Positions 8,461 through 17,535 are shown, counted from the first letter of the stretch. The stretch: 64,000 nt of DNA from Variovorax sp. OAS795 (GCF_040546685.1 NZ_JBEPOH010000001.1:2294001-2358000), one strand, 5' to 3'. Notes: generated by a model from the sequence alone, not told the origin. Numbers and translations: made by a program.

Positions 8461-8575
8461 TTTGTCCCGCTAGCACCCTCATATGTGCTTTCGGGCCCAC
8501 ATCATGCCGCTTGTCCGCGAGGACTGCCCCGGCTTCCGCTACAGGTTTTGTAGCAACTTTTGAAGGATTCTGACC

Positions 8576-9184
8576 ATCGCTACTGCATTTCGCGACCGCC
8601 GCCACCGCGAGGAACGCCAACACCGCCTGAACCGGGAAATCATGGCCCCGGAAGTCCGCCTTGTAGGCCCGGAAAACGAGCCCATGGGTGTCATGAGTCT
8701 CTCCGAGGCCTTGCGCCTTGCCGGTGAGGCTGACGTGGATCTGGTCGAGGTCGTTGCTGCGGCCAATCCGCCAGTGTGCCGCCTGATCGAGTACGGCAAG
8801 TTCAAGTACCACGAGCAGAAGAAGGCGGCCGAGGCGAAGTCGAAGCAGAAGGTCATCGAGGTCAAGGAAATCAAGTTCCGGCCCGGTACCGACGATGGCG
8901 ACTACAACATCAAGATGCGCAATATCCGGCGCTTTCTTGAAGAGGGCGACAAATGCAAGATCACGCTGCGCTTCCGCGGCCGCGAGATCACGCACCAGGA
9001 GCTCGGTCTGGCCTTGCTGCAGCGCATTCGCGATGAGCTGGCCGACCTGATCGTCGTGGAGCAGTTTCCCAAGCTCGAAGGCCGGCAGATGATCATGATG
9101 ATCGCTCCGGGCCGCAAGAAGCCGGGTGGCGGTGGTGCCGCCAAGCCCGCATCAACGGAAACGTCGGCGCCCGCGGCGGCCTGA
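8576..9184 (+). CDS. infC: Translation initiation factor IF-3 (ATC start)
   Basis: A 202-aa factor that binds the 30S subunit, prevents premature 50S joining and checks start-codon pairing. The N-domain ([19 protein letters not shown] onward), the basic linker ([15 protein letters not shown]) and the C-domain ([30 protein letters not shown]) are all clear. The first ATG at 8642 would cut off the basic stretch [18 protein letters not shown]. The natural start is therefore the rare ATC at 8576-8578, which has a good GAAGGA site 8 bases upstream. A non-canonical start is a known IF-3 feature that lets the factor repress its own translation. The C-terminus has an Ala/Pro tail. Confidence 0.93.
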   Translation: MATAFRDRRHREERQHRLNREIMAPEVRLVGPENEPMGVMSLSEALRLAGEADVDLVEVVAAANPPVCRLIEYGKFKYHEQKKAAEAKSKQKVIEVKEIKFRPGTDDGDYNIKMRNIRRFLEEGDKCKITLRFRGREITHQELGLALLQRIRDELADLIVVEQFPKLEGRQMIMMIAPGRKKPGGGGAAKPASTETSAPAAA

Positions 9185-9352
9185 AAAGGCCGTCCGGGCG
9201 AGTGAGATAGTTAGCAGGGTTTCAAAGAATTTCGCCGTTGCCGGCGCTTCGCAAGAAGAGCTGGCAGGGGCGAGATAAAGAAGTGTCTCGGGGCCAACAA
9301 GTCCGTGGAGTATCCGCGGCGCCTCACGAGCACAAACTAAAGGAGCATTCAC

Positions 9353-9556
9353 ATGCCCAAAATGAAGACCAAGAGCAGCGCGAAAAAACGTTTCCGCGTT
9401 CGTCCCGGTGGCACCGTCAAGCGCGGTCAAGCCTTCAAGCGTCACATCTTGACGAAGAAGACCACCAAGAACAAGCGTCACCTGCGTGGTGCAGTCGCAG
9501 TGCATGAAACCAACATGGTTTCTGTCGCCGCCATGCTGCCCGGCCGTGGCATTTAA
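9353..9556 (+). CDS. rpmI: 50S ribosomal protein L35
   Basis: A 67-aa, strongly basic protein starting [16 protein letters not shown], which is the L35 N-terminal signature. A strong AAAGGAG ribosome site lies 8 bases before the ATG. It is the third gene in the thrS-infC-rpmI-rplT order and is 24 bases from rplT. The 168-base gap after infC has no further gene. In E. coli this region controls L35/L20 by L20 binding, but no equivalent fold is obvious here by eye. Confidence 0.97.
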   Translation: MPKMKTKSSAKKRFRVRPGGTVKRGQAFKRHILTKKTTKNKRHLRGAVAVHETNMVSVAAMLPGRGI

Positions 9557-9580
9557 CTCAGACGAACAAGGAGTACACAC

Positions 9581-9940
9581 ATGCCTCGCGTCAAACGTGG
9601 TGTAACGGCTCGCGCCCGCCACAAGAAAGTTCTCGCCCTCGCCAAGGGTTTCCGCGGTCGCCGCGGCAATGTCTTCCGCGTCGCCAAACAGGCGGTGATG
9701 AAGGCTGGGCAATATGCCTACCGTGACCGCCGCACCAAGAAGCGCGTGTTCCGTCAACTGTGGATCGCGCGTATCAACGCCGCCTCGCGTGAACTGGGCC
9801 TGACCTACAGCCAGTTCGCAAACGGCATCCGCAAGGCCGGAATCGAGATCGACCGCAAGATGCTTGCGGACATCGCAGTGCACGACAAGGCCGCTTTTGC
9901 CGGCATCGTGGAGCAGGTCAAGGCCAAGCTGGCTGCTTGA
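9581..9940 (+). CDS. rplT: 50S ribosomal protein L20
   Basis: A 119-aa protein with the typical N-terminus [18 protein letters not shown], the [16 protein letters not shown] block and [15 protein letters not shown]. It is an early assembly protein binding 23S rRNA, and in E. coli it also represses its own operon. The site AAGGAG precedes the ATG. A hairpin and a terminator-like element follow before pheS. Confidence 0.97.
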   Translation: MPRVKRGVTARARHKKVLALAKGFRGRRGNVFRVAKQAVMKAGQYAYRDRRTKKRVFRQLWIARINAASRELGLTYSQFANGIRKAGIEIDRKMLADIAVHDKAAFAGIVEQVKAKLAA

Positions 9941-9995
9941 TCCTGTACAGCAAGGCGGCTGCCTTCATTGGCAGCCTCCTGCGCCCACGACACAA

Positions 9996-10030
9996 GGGCT
10001 GGCGCTTGAAAAGGCTCCAGCTCTTTTTTT
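9996..10030 (+). terminator. Terminator or attenuator between rplT and pheS
   Basis: GGGCTGGCGC pairs with GGCTCCAGCTC (one mismatch, one G-T pair) and is followed by seven T residues. It lies 25 bases before the pheS start. A separate perfect hairpin without a T run sits just upstream (GGCTGCC-TTCATT-GGCAGCC, 9957-9976). The GCGCC at 9981 could pair with the GGCGC at 10001 as an alternative fold. Partial termination here would set pheST output relative to the ribosomal protein genes. E. coli has its pheM attenuator at the same place. Confidence 0.6.
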
Positions 10031-10054
10031 ATTCCCCTGCCTATTTTTGTTGCT

Positions 10055-11131
10055 ATGAACGAGTTGGACTCCCTGGTCGACACCGCACGCGCCGCCTTCG
10101 CCGAAGCGAAAACGCCCGCTGAGCTCGAGAACGCCAAGGCGCAGTTCCTCGGCAAGTCGGGCCGCATCACCGAGCTGATGAAGGGCATGGCCGCACTCAG
10201 CGTCGACGAGAAAAAATCGCGCGGCGCCGCAATCAACCTGGCCAAGCAGGCCATCGAGTCCGCGCTGACCGACCGGCGCCAGCAACTGGCCGACGAAGAG
10301 CTTTCGCAACAGCTGCGCGCCGAGGCGCTCGACGTGAGCCTGCCCGGCCGTCGCCGCATCCCGGGTGGCTTGCACCCCGTGAGCCGCACGCTGGAACGCA
10401 TCGAGGAGATCTTCTCGAGCATGGGCTTCGACGTGGCCGACGGCCCCGAGATCGAGAGCGACTGGCACAGCTTCACCTCGCTCAACAACCCGCCGAACCA
10501 TCCGGCGCGTTCGATGCAGGACACCTTCTATGTCGACCTGAACGGTGACGACGGCATTCCGTACAACCTGCGCCCGCACACGAGCCCGATGCAGGTGCGC
10601 TATGCGCATCAGCACATCAAGAAATTCGCGGCCGAGTTCGAGGCGGCCGCAGCCGATGCCACCGGTGCAATCAAGGCGCCCGAGATCCGCGTCATTGCGC
10701 CGGGCCGCACCTACCGTGTCGACAGCGACGCCACGCACTCGCCCATGTTCCACCAGTGCGAAGGCCTGTGGCTCGGCGAAAACGTGAGCTTCAAGGACCT
10801 GAAGGTCGTCTTCACCGACTTCTGCCGCACCTTCTTCGAGAGCGACGACCTCGTGCTGCGCTTTCGCCCGAGCTTCTTTCCGTTCACCGAACCCAGCGCC
10901 GAAATCGACATCCAGTTTGCGAGCGGCCCGCTGGCCGGCCGCTGGCTCGAAGTCGCGGGCTCGGGCCAGGTGCATCCGAACGTGGTGCGCAACATGGGGC
11001 TCGACCCCGAGCGCTACATCGGCTTTGCCTTCGGCATGGGGCCCGACCGCCTCACCATGCTGCGCTACGGCGTGAACGACTTGCGGCTGTTCTTCGACGG
11101 CGACTTGCGCTTTCTCTCGCAGTTCCAGTAA
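10055..11131 (+). CDS. pheS: Phenylalanyl-tRNA synthetase alpha subunit
   Basis: A 358-aa catalytic subunit of the alpha2-beta2 class II enzyme that charges tRNA-Phe. An N-terminal coiled-coil arm (about 1-90) precedes the core. Motif 2 is around [16 protein letters not shown] and motif 3 is [20 protein letters not shown] near the C-terminus. The family-specific [17 protein letters not shown] block is present. The ATG at 10055 has no good Shine-Dalgarno sequence, only a T-rich stretch, so initiation may depend on coupling or leader structure. It is 38 bases before pheT. Confidence 0.97.
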   Translation: MNELDSLVDTARAAFAEAKTPAELENAKAQFLGKSGRITELMKGMAALSVDEKKSRGAAINLAKQAIESALTDRRQQLADEELSQQLRAEALDVSLPGRRRIPGGLHPVSRTLERIEEIFSSMGFDVADGPEIESDWHSFTSLNNPPNHPARSMQDTFYVDLNGDDGIPYNLRPHTSPMQVRYAHQHIKKFAAEFEAAAADATGAIKAPEIRVIAPGRTYRVDSDATHSPMFHQCEGLWLGENVSFKDLKVVFTDFCRTFFESDDLVLRFRPSFFPFTEPSAEIDIQFASGPLAGRWLEVAGSGQVHPNVVRNMGLDPERYIGFAFGMGPDRLTMLRYGVNDLRLFFDGDLRFLSQFQ

Positions 11132-11169
11132 GCACCCACCCATAGAAAACCGAATACGAGATCGAAGAG

Positions 11170-13611
11170 ATGCAATTCCCGGAATCCTGGCTGCGTGAGT
11201 TCTGCAATCCGCCCCTTGGCAGCGCCGAGCTGGCCGAAACGCTCACCATGGGCGGCTTCGAAGTCGAAGAGCGTCGACCCGTGGCGCCGCCCTTCAGCCG
11301 CATCGTGGTCGGCGAGATCAAGGAAGCCGTGCAGCACCCGAACGCCGATCGCCTGCGCGTGTGCCAGGTGGATGTGGGGCAGGGTGCCTTGCTAAACATC
11401 GTGTGCGGCGCGCCCAATGCGCGCGTCGGCATCAAGGTGCCGTGCGCGCTGGTCGGCGCCGAGTTGCCGCCCGGTGAAGACGGCAAGCCCTTTCTCATCA
11501 AGCTGGGCAAGCTGCGCGGCGTAGAGAGCCAAGGCATGCTGTGCTCGGCGCGCGAGCTCCAGCTGAGCGAAGACCACGGCGGCCTGCTCGAACTCGCCGC
11601 CGACGCACCGGTGGGCGCCGACGTGCGCGACGTGCTCAAGCTCGACGACGCGCTGCTCACGCTCAAGCTCACGCCCAACCTGGCCCACGGCCTGAGCGTG
11701 TACGGCATTGCGCGCGAACTCGCGGCCCTGACCGGTGCGCCGCTCAAGACCCCGGCCATCGCACCGGTGGCCCCATCGTTTGCCGACGTGCTGCCGGTGA
11801 AGGTGGAAGCGCCCGAGCTCTGCGGCCGCTTTTCGGGACGCATCGTGCGCGGCGTGAACACCCAGGTCGCGACGCCCGCCTGGATGGTCGATCGCCTCGC
11901 GCGCTGCGGCCAGCGCAGCGTGACGCCGCTGGTCGACATCTCGAACTACGTCATGTTCGAGTACGGCCAACCCAGCCACATTTTCGACCTGGACAAGATC
12001 CACGGCGGCCTCACGGTGCGCTGGGGCAAGGCGGGCGAGCAGCTCAAGCTGCTGAACGGCAACACCATCAGCGTCGACGACAAGGTCGGCGTCATTGCCG
12101 ACGGCGAGGCCGTCGAGTCGCTCGCCGGCATCATGGGCGGCGATGCCACGTCGGTGTCGGACGCCACGCGCAACATCTACGTCGAGGCTGCGTTCTGGTG
12201 GCCCGAAGCCGTGCAGGGCCGCTCGCGCCGCTTCAACTTCTCGACCGACGCCGGCCACCGCTACGAGCGTGGCGTGGACCCGAGCCGCACGGTCGAGATC
12301 ATCGAGCGCATCACGCAGCTCATCATCGAGATTTGCGGCGGCCAGGCTGGCGCCATGGACGACAAGGTGTTGAACGTGCCCGAGGCCATGCCCGTCACGC
12401 TGCGCGTGGCCCGGGCCGCGCGCGTCATCGGCATGCCTTTGACGCAGGCGCAATGTGCCGACGCGCTGCGCCGGCTCGGCTTTGCGCTCGGCGAGGGCGA
12501 CGGCACGCTGACCGTCACGCCGCCGCCGCACCGCTTCGACCTGCTGATCGAGGAAGACCTGATCGAAGAGGTGGCGCGCCTCATCGGCTTCAACAACCTG
12601 CCGACCACCGCGCCGCTGGCGCCCATCACCGCCCGCGTGCGGCCCGAGGCCCGGCGCAGCCGTTTCGCCGTGCGCCGCAGCCTTGCCGCGCTCGGCTACC
12701 AGGAAACCATCAACTTCAGCTTTGTCGAGGCGCACTGGGAACACGACCTGGCTGGCAATGCCAATCCGGTGAAGCTTCTCAACCCCATCGCCAGCCAGAT
12801 GAGCGTGATGCGCTCGTCGCTGATCGGCTCGCTGCTGCAGGTGCTCAAGTTCAACCTCGATCGCAAGGCGCCGCGCGTGCGCGTCTTCGAGCTGGGCCGC
12901 GTGTTCATGCGCGACGACAGCGTGGCCACCACCGACAGCACCGTGCGCGGCGTTCACCAGCCCATGCGCGTGGCCGGCCTCGCCTGGGGCGACGCCGACG
13001 AGGCGCGCTGGGACGGCAAGCCGCACCGCGTCGATTTCTACGATGCCAAGGGCGACGTCGAAGCGCTGCTCGCACCGCGGGTGCCGAGCTTCGAAGCCGC
13101 CGAGCATCCGGCCATGCACCCCGGCCGCACCGCGCGCGTGCTGCTGGACGGCAAGGCGATCGGCTTCGTCGGCGAACTGCATCCACGCTGGCGCCAGAAG
13201 TGGGACTTCGCGCTGGCCCCCGTGGTGTTCGAACTCGACCTGGACGCCGTGACCGCGCGGCCCGTGCCCATGGCCAAGCCGGTGCCCAGGCACCAGGCCG
13301 TGGAGCGGGACATCGCCGTGGTCGTGGCCGAATCCGTCACGCACAATGCGCTGATGGAGGCCATCCGATCGGCGCCCGCGGCGCAAGGGCTGCTGCGCGA
13401 CGCCACGCTGTTCGACATCTATCGTCCGCAAGTTGCGCGCGACGCAGCGGCGGTGGCGTCCGGCGGCCTGGCGCAAGGGGAGAAGAGCATGGCGGTTCGC
13501 CTGAGCTTCCAGGACGACACCGCCACGCTGACCGACGAGCAGGTGGAACCCGCCGTGCGCGCCATCGTCGAACAATTGAGCGCCAGACTCGGTGCACGCC
13601 TGAGGGGTTGA
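11170..13611 (+). CDS. pheT: Phenylalanyl-tRNA synthetase beta subunit
   Basis: An 813-aa structural and editing subunit. Order of domains: an N-terminal B1 domain, the tRNA-binding OB fold (about 45-150, with HPNADRLRVCQVDVG), a B3/B4 editing domain (about 210-400), B5 (about 410-480), a catalytic-like core, and the C-terminal ferredoxin-fold anticodon-binding domain (about 715-813; ending EQLSARLGARLRG). It pairs with PheS encoded just upstream. Its stop codon overlaps the ihfA start in the sequence TGATGA. Confidence 0.97.
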   Translation: MQFPESWLREFCNPPLGSAELAETLTMGGFEVEERRPVAPPFSRIVVGEIKEAVQHPNADRLRVCQVDVGQGALLNIVCGAPNARVGIKVPCALVGAELPPGEDGKPFLIKLGKLRGVESQGMLCSARELQLSEDHGGLLELAADAPVGADVRDVLKLDDALLTLKLTPNLAHGLSVYGIARELAALTGAPLKTPAIAPVAPSFADVLPVKVEAPELCGRFSGRIVRGVNTQVATPAWMVDRLARCGQRSVTPLVDISNYVMFEYGQPSHIFDLDKIHGGLTVRWGKAGEQLKLLNGNTISVDDKVGVIADGEAVESLAGIMGGDATSVSDATRNIYVEAAFWWPEAVQGRSRRFNFSTDAGHRYERGVDPSRTVEIIERITQLIIEICGGQAGAMDDKVLNVPEAMPVTLRVARAARVIGMPLTQAQCADALRRLGFALGEGDGTLTVTPPPHRFDLLIEEDLIEEVARLIGFNNLPTTAPLAPITARVRPEARRSRFAVRRSLAALGYQETINFSFVEAHWEHDLAGNANPVKLLNPIASQMSVMRSSLIGSLLQVLKFNLDRKAPRVRVFELGRVFMRDDSVATTDSTVRGVHQPMRVAGLAWGDADEARWDGKPHRVDFYDAKGDVEALLAPRVPSFEAAEHPAMHPGRTARVLLDGKAIGFVGELHPRWRQKWDFALAPVVFELDLDAVTARPVPMAKPVPRHQAVERDIAVVVAESVTHNALMEAIRSAPAAQGLLRDATLFDIYRPQVARDAAAVASGGLAQGEKSMAVRLSFQDDTATLTDEQVEPAVRAIVEQLSARLGARLRG

Positions 13612-13988
13612 TGAGAATGAACGCTGCGGAATTCACGCTCGAAGCCCTCGAAACGCCCGCACTCACGAAGGCGCACCTGGCGGATCTGCTGTTCGAGCAG
13701 ATCGGCCTCAACAAGCGCGAATCGAAGGACATGGTCGAGGCCTTCTTCGACCTGATCGCCAACAGCCTCATCGAGGGCACCGACGTCAAGATTTCAGGCT
13801 TCGGCAACTTCCAGATCCGGGTGAAGGCGCCGCGGCCGGGCCGCAACCCGCGCACCGGCGAAGCCATTCCGATCGGCGAGCGGCGAGTGGCCACCTTCCA
13901 CGCCAGTGCCAAGCTGAAGGAGCAGATCCACGGCAACATCGAGCCCGGCGGTACTTCCGAGGTCGAGTGGAGCCTGGGCGCCGAATAA
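13611..13988 (+). CDS. ihfA: Integration host factor alpha subunit
   Basis: A 125-aa DNA-bending protein of the HU/IHF family. The core ALTKAHLADLLFEQIGLNKR, VKISGFGNFQIR and the DNA-contact arm GRNPRTGEAIPIGERRVATF match IHF-alpha. It forms a heterodimer with IHF-beta and takes part in nucleoid structure, transcription and site-specific recombination, including tyrosine-integrase reactions like that of the adjacent island. Compared with E. coli (99 aa) there is an N-terminal extension of about 18 residues and a longer acidic tail. The ATG at 13611 overlaps the pheT stop; an ATG at 13617 is an equally possible start with better spacing from GAGGGG. Confidence 0.95.
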   Translation: MRMNAAEFTLEALETPALTKAHLADLLFEQIGLNKRESKDMVEAFFDLIANSLIEGTDVKISGFGNFQIRVKAPRPGRNPRTGEAIPIGERRVATFHASAKLKEQIHGNIEPGGTSEVEWSLGAE

Positions 13989-14053
13989 GTGCTTGGCGCG
14001 GCGCGGGTGCGTAGAGTAATCTCTAAGGTTTCCCGCGCACGGTCTTGATTTCA

Positions 14054-14530
14054 ATGGAAATAATGGAGAAAGCGCTCCCGCCGATTCCTGTCAAACGCTA
14101 CTTCACCATCGGTGAGGTCGGCGAGCTTTGCGGCGTCAAGCCGCACGTGCTGCGCTATTGGGAGCAGGAGTTCACGCAACTGCGGCCCATGAAGCGGCGC
14201 GGCAACCGGCGTTACTACCAGCACCACGAAGTGCTCATGATCCGCCGCATCCGCGATCTGCTCTATGACCAGGGCTTTACCATCAGCGGCGCGCGCAACA
14301 AGCTGCAGGAACTCGTGCAGGGCGAGCGCGACCGGCGCAAGGCCGGCGTTGTGCCGCTCGAAGGCATGGAAGCGGTCGAGATCGACCAGGAAGAATTCGA
14401 CGCCGCCATGCACGAGGACGACGGCCCCGGGCAGGCGAACGCCGCACCGCGCACCATCGATCCGTCCCAGCTGTTGCACCTGCGCCGCGAACTCTTTGAA
14501 ATTCGTGAGCTCCTGAACGTGGGACGGTGA
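14054..14530 (+). CDS. MerR-family transcriptional regulator
   Basis: About 158 aa with a MerR winged helix-turn-helix at residues about 15-85 (RYFTIGEVGELCGVKPHVLR, then a basic wing RRGNRRYY). A helical region follows and an acidic tail without Cys pairs, so it is not a metal sensor of the classic type. A MerR-like gene directly after ihfA is a conserved arrangement in betaproteobacteria. The target is unknown. The start is uncertain: ATG 14054, ATG 14063 or an upstream TTG at 14045. None has a strong ribosome site. Confidence 0.88.
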   Translation: MEIMEKALPPIPVKRYFTIGEVGELCGVKPHVLRYWEQEFTQLRPMKRRGNRRYYQHHEVLMIRRIRDLLYDQGFTISGARNKLQELVQGERDRRKAGVVPLEGMEAVEIDQEEFDAAMHEDDGPGQANAAPRTIDPSQLLHLRRELFEIRELLNVGR

Positions 14531-14556
14531 TTCCTGCCCGCTATAATCGTGAGCTT

Positions 14557-14633
14557 CGGTGTGTGGCGCAGCCTGGTAGCGCACTTGCATGGGGTGCAAG
14601 GGGTCGAAGGTTCGAATCCTTTCACACCGACCA
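14557..14633 (+). tRNA. tRNA-Pro (anticodon GGG)
   Basis: A 77-nt cloverleaf. The acceptor stem CGGTGTG pairs with CACACCG. The D-arm is GCGC-AGCCTGGTA-GCGC. The anticodon stem CTTGC/GCAAG holds loop ATGGGGT with anticodon GGG. The T-arm has GGTTCGAATCC, and CCA is encoded. A TATAAT box lies at 14542-14547. The 3' end is the likely attachment site of the integrase island that follows. Confidence 0.97.
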
Positions 14634-14644
14634 ACAAAACGTCC

Positions 14645-14680
14645 AAGGGCGTCCGGTTTCATCCACCGGACGCCCTTTTT
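14645..14680 (+). terminator. Terminator after tRNA-Pro
   Basis: AAGGGCGTCCGG and CCGGACGCCCTT form a 12-bp perfect stem around a 9-base loop, followed by a short T run, 11 bases after the tRNA CCA end. Confidence 0.85.
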
Positions 14681-14747
14681 CATTGGGGAACTGGGCAAAT
14701 CTTGTCCGGAGGCATACACTGAAATCCGGTGACTGCCAGCGCCAAGT

Positions 14748-14807
14748 GGGGGTACAAAAGGGGGTACAAACCGCCTGAACCCCCTGGGATGGCGGTTTTG
14801 TACCCCC
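14748..14807. repeat. Direct and inverted repeats between tRNA-Pro and the integrase
   Basis: GGGGGTACAAA occurs twice in tandem (14748-14759 and 14760-14770). The second copy extends as GGGGGTACAAACCGCC, which is the inverse of GGCGGTTTTGTACCCCC at 14791-14807 apart from one missing A. The spacer is about 15 bases. Such repeats near an integrase are typical arm-type sites for integrase or excisionase, or autoregulatory operators. They end 19 bases before the integrase start. Confidence 0.6.
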
Positions 14808-14826
14808 ACTCCCATGGATGTACCCC

Positions 14827-16077
14827 ATGCCGTTGACCGATGCTGCATGCCGCAATGCCTCCTGTCCGCCTGACCGAAAGCAGGCACGCTACGCTGACGC
14901 AGGTGGCCTTTATCTGGAGGTCTCGGCCTCGGGATCTCGCCGATGGTTCTGGAAGTTCAGGATCGAGGGGGTCGAGAAGAAATTCGCCCTGGGCTCCTAT
15001 CCCGACGTGAGCCTTGCGGCGGCGCGAAAGGCGCGTGATGTGGCCAAGGCGCAGAAGGCGGCCGGGATCAACCCCATTCAGGCCAGGCAGGTCGTCAAGC
15101 TCAAGGCGGCCGTGAACACCGGCGACACCTTCCGAGAGACGGCGCTCGAGTGGTTCGACAAGCACCATGCGCGGTGGAGCGTGCACTACGCGACGCGCGA
15201 GAAGCGGAACTTGGAAAAGGATCTGTTTCCGTACTTCGCTGCTCGTCGCATCGGCGAAATCGAGGCCATCGAGTTGTTGGCTGCCCTGCGCCGTGTCGAG
15301 GAGCGTGGCGCTCTCGACGTGGCCGGCCGCGTGCTGATGACGGCACGCGCGGTGTGGCGCTACGCGGTCGCCACCGCGCGGGCGCCGCGAGACATCACGG
15401 CGGATCTCAAAGGGGCACTCACGCCCCACAAGAAGCGGCACTTCGCGGCGATCACCGATCCGGCCCAACTGGGGACGCTGATATGCGTCATCCGGGGTTA
15501 CCAAGGCGGAGCCATCGTGCGAACGGCGCTTCAATTGGCGCCCATGCTTTTTCAACGCCCGAACGAACTGCGAGCGGCGGCCTGGGCCGAGATCGATCTC
15601 GACGGGGCGCTCTGGACCGTGCCTGCTGCGCGGATGAAGCGGCGCATCGATGGCAAGCAACATGGTGATCCGCACTTGGTGCCCCTGCCCAGGCAGGCTG
15701 TGGAGTTGCTGCGCGAGCTGCATCCTATTACGGGCCACAGCACGCTGGTCTTCCCGGGCGAGCGTAGTCATGAGCGGCCGATCTCGGACAACACTCTGCG
15801 TGCAGCGCTTCTGACCCTGGGGTACGGCCCGACCGTGCAGACGGTTCATGGCTTTCGGGCGACAGCCCGGACCCTGCTGGCGGAAGTACTGGAGATCGAC
15901 CCCTTGGTGATCGAGGCCCAGTTGGCGCATGCAGTCAAGGACGCCAATGGACGCGCCTACAACCGTACGCAGTACCTCAAGCAGCGCATCGTCATGCTTC
16001 AGCGGTGGGCGGACTATCTGGATGTGCTGGCTACCAGGGCGAGTTCTTCACCAGTTGAGTTGAAAGTGGCGGCATGA
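14827..16077 (+). CDS. P4-type tyrosine integrase of a genomic island
   Basis: About 416 aa. The N-terminal DUF4102/P4-integrase domain opens MPLTDAACRNASC and contains ADAGGLYLEVSASGSRRWFW. A core-binding helical domain lies at about 100-200 and the catalytic domain at about 205-395. Catalytic residues are visible: Arg in MLFQRPNELRAAAWAEID, the HGFR box (HGFRATARTLL), and the Tyr in AYNRTQYLKQR. It catalyses site-specific integration and excision, here next to the 3' end of tRNA-Pro(GGG), the usual target type for this family. ATG 14818 is an alternative start. The matching right-end repeat of the tRNA is not in the window, so the island's far end lies beyond 64 kb or has been lost. Confidence 0.93.
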   Translation: MPLTDAACRNASCPPDRKQARYADAGGLYLEVSASGSRRWFWKFRIEGVEKKFALGSYPDVSLAAARKARDVAKAQKAAGINPIQARQVVKLKAAVNTGDTFRETALEWFDKHHARWSVHYATREKRNLEKDLFPYFAARRIGEIEAIELLAALRRVEERGALDVAGRVLMTARAVWRYAVATARAPRDITADLKGALTPHKKRHFAAITDPAQLGTLICVIRGYQGGAIVRTALQLAPMLFQRPNELRAAAWAEIDLDGALWTVPAARMKRRIDGKQHGDPHLVPLPRQAVELLRELHPITGHSTLVFPGERSHERPISDNTLRAALLTLGYGPTVQTVHGFRATARTLLAEVLEIDPLVIEAQLAHAVKDANGRAYNRTQYLKQRIVMLQRWADYLDVLATRASSSPVELKVAA

Positions 16078-16712
16078 GAACGGCCCACTTCGGTCTTAGA
16101 GCGGCCTACCCGAGCTGCTGGTAGAGCGTCGTCGCCGACCGTACTTTGCCGGGCCGTCGCGCATCACCGCTGCGGGGAGTTGCCCGTCGTCAATCCGATC
16201 CAGGGAGCGACCATCAGCTTACCGGCGCTGTAGCGAGCGGGAAGTCCCAGCCATGAACGGTCCCTCATTTGGTGTCGGCCTGCGGCCGGTCAAGACTGAC
16301 TGCTATCAGTTGACGCGGCCCGCCGAATGTCTGCTGTGCGTCGCAATCGAGCCATCCGGCAGCGCGCGATCCGCCTAGCCTCGAGAAGTCGTGCCGGTTC
16401 TTTTCGTAGCCGGCACGGCCGCGCTCGGCGGCGAATTAGCACTGGTGTCGCCACGTTACTCACTCCTGTGCTCGTGTCGCTAAAAGCAGCAGGCTAGGGT
16501 TATTGCGTAGATCGGATTCAGATGGAAATCACACCGCCGAGTGGGTCACTTCTAGATCGAAATCAACATTGAATCCTCAAGGCGCTGAACTTCAGTGCTG
16601 ACCCGTCGTTCGCAGATCCGACCGTTGGTGTCGCTCAGCAAGCTCTGCCTGTCCATTCGAAAGAAAGATATATGATGTTCTTCGTTGCTCTGGCGAACCG
16701 CGAATCTCATCC
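16078..16712. other. Gene-free stretch after the integrase
   Basis: About 635 bases with no reading frame I would defend on either strand and no recognisable RNA gene. It contains scattered stop codons and looks like decayed mobile-element DNA, but I could not identify a source. The only clear element is the regulator-box copy at its right end (16667-16681). Confidence 0.5.
16667..16681. promoter_or_regulatory. GntR-regulon box 1 (before the gntR gene)
   Basis: GATATATGATGTTCT, 31 bases before the regulator start. It is one of five copies of a 15-bp near-palindrome GATATATSATRYATC in the island. This copy has the most degenerate right arm, as might suit autoregulation. Confidence 0.55.
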
Positions 16713-17384
16713 ATGTCGATCCTGCTACAGCTCTCCAGCGAAAACCTGTCTTCCCGTGTTTACGGGCGCATCCGTTCAGCCCTGATGGATGGCGAATTCG
16801 CGCCTGGCGAACGGTTGCGCATCAAGGACTTGTCCTCGCAGCTCGGGACTAGCATCACGCCCGTTCGCGAAGCCATCTTCAAGCTGGTGAGCGAACGCGC
16901 ATTGGAAATGCGTGCCGCTACAGCCATCCACGTTCCGATACTGGGGCCCGATGACCTACGTCAGATTCAGCTCATGCGACTGGCTCTTGAGGGGGCCGCT
17001 GCGGAGAGGGCGTGCACGCTGATGACACCTGCTGATCTGGACCGGCTCGCGAAGATCCAGGAAGAGTTTGTCATCGCTGCCGCCAAAGATGCGGCGCTGG
17101 CTGCCAAGCTGAACACCGACTTCCATTTCGGGTTGCTGCGTGCAGCACAGATGCCGCTGGTCACCGCGACGGTCGAGAACTTCTGGGTCATGATGGGGCC
17201 GTTGCTTCGGACCTTCCACAACGAGATGCCGCGGCGTGAGATCAGCAGCCGCAATCACAAGCACTACCAGGTGCTGCGCGCACTTCGCAAGCGTGACCCT
17301 CAGGCGGCTCGCGTGGCGATCCAGGACGACATCCGTTGGAGCGACGTGATCATCGCCTGGCTCGAAAAACAAAACGCGGCCTAA
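16713..17384 (+). CDS. GntR-family transcriptional regulator (FadR/FCD subfamily)
   Basis: A 223-aa regulator. The N-terminal GntR winged helix is at about 10-75 (RVYGRIRSALMDGEFAPGER, then SQLGTSITPVREAIFKL). The FCD all-helical ligand domain is at about 88-215, with the metal-site type residues of the family (DFHFGLLRAA, SRNHKHYQVLRAL). FCD regulators respond to carboxylic or sugar acids. It heads a block of metabolic genes, and the same palindrome occurs before its own gene and before four further promoters, so it is the likely local regulator of all of them. Confidence 0.9.
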   Translation: MSILLQLSSENLSSRVYGRIRSALMDGEFAPGERLRIKDLSSQLGTSITPVREAIFKLVSERALEMRAATAIHVPILGPDDLRQIQLMRLALEGAAAERACTLMTPADLDRLAKIQEEFVIAAAKDAALAAKLNTDFHFGLLRAAQMPLVTATVENFWVMMGPLLRTFHNEMPRREISSRNHKHYQVLRALRKRDPQAARVAIQDDIRWSDVIIAWLEKQNAA

Positions 17385-17447
17385 CCCCTCATCAGCGCAT
17401 GCGAAGCGACCGCGCTTCGCATAGCGGCTTCTCTCTTCCTGATCAAA

Positions 17448-17462
17448 GATATATCATGCATC
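17448..17462. promoter_or_regulatory. GntR-regulon box 2 (before the SDR gene)
   Basis: GATATATCATGCATC, 73 bases upstream of the SDR start. A weaker look-alike GATATGTCATGAATA overlaps the SDR start codon at 17528-17542. Confidence 0.6.
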
Positions 17463-17535
17463 CTTGAGGCGACGCACACATGTGACGCCTTGAGCGTCGC
17501 CGCTGTGGCGAGCGTTTACGACAAGGAGATATGTC

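Noticed and set aside
9937..10122. Phe/Tyr-rich frame (LFFYSPAYF) between rplT and pheS, a possible pheM-like leader.
   Set aside because: Its aromatic codons come from the T run behind the hairpin rather than before it, it starts at TTG, and it runs into pheS without a stop. It does not fit attenuation.
11392..13575. A very long open frame (about 727 codons) on the minus strand opposite pheT.
   Set aside because: High-GC codon bias leaves long open frames opposite real genes. The plus strand encodes pheT with all domains, and the minus translation has no family features.
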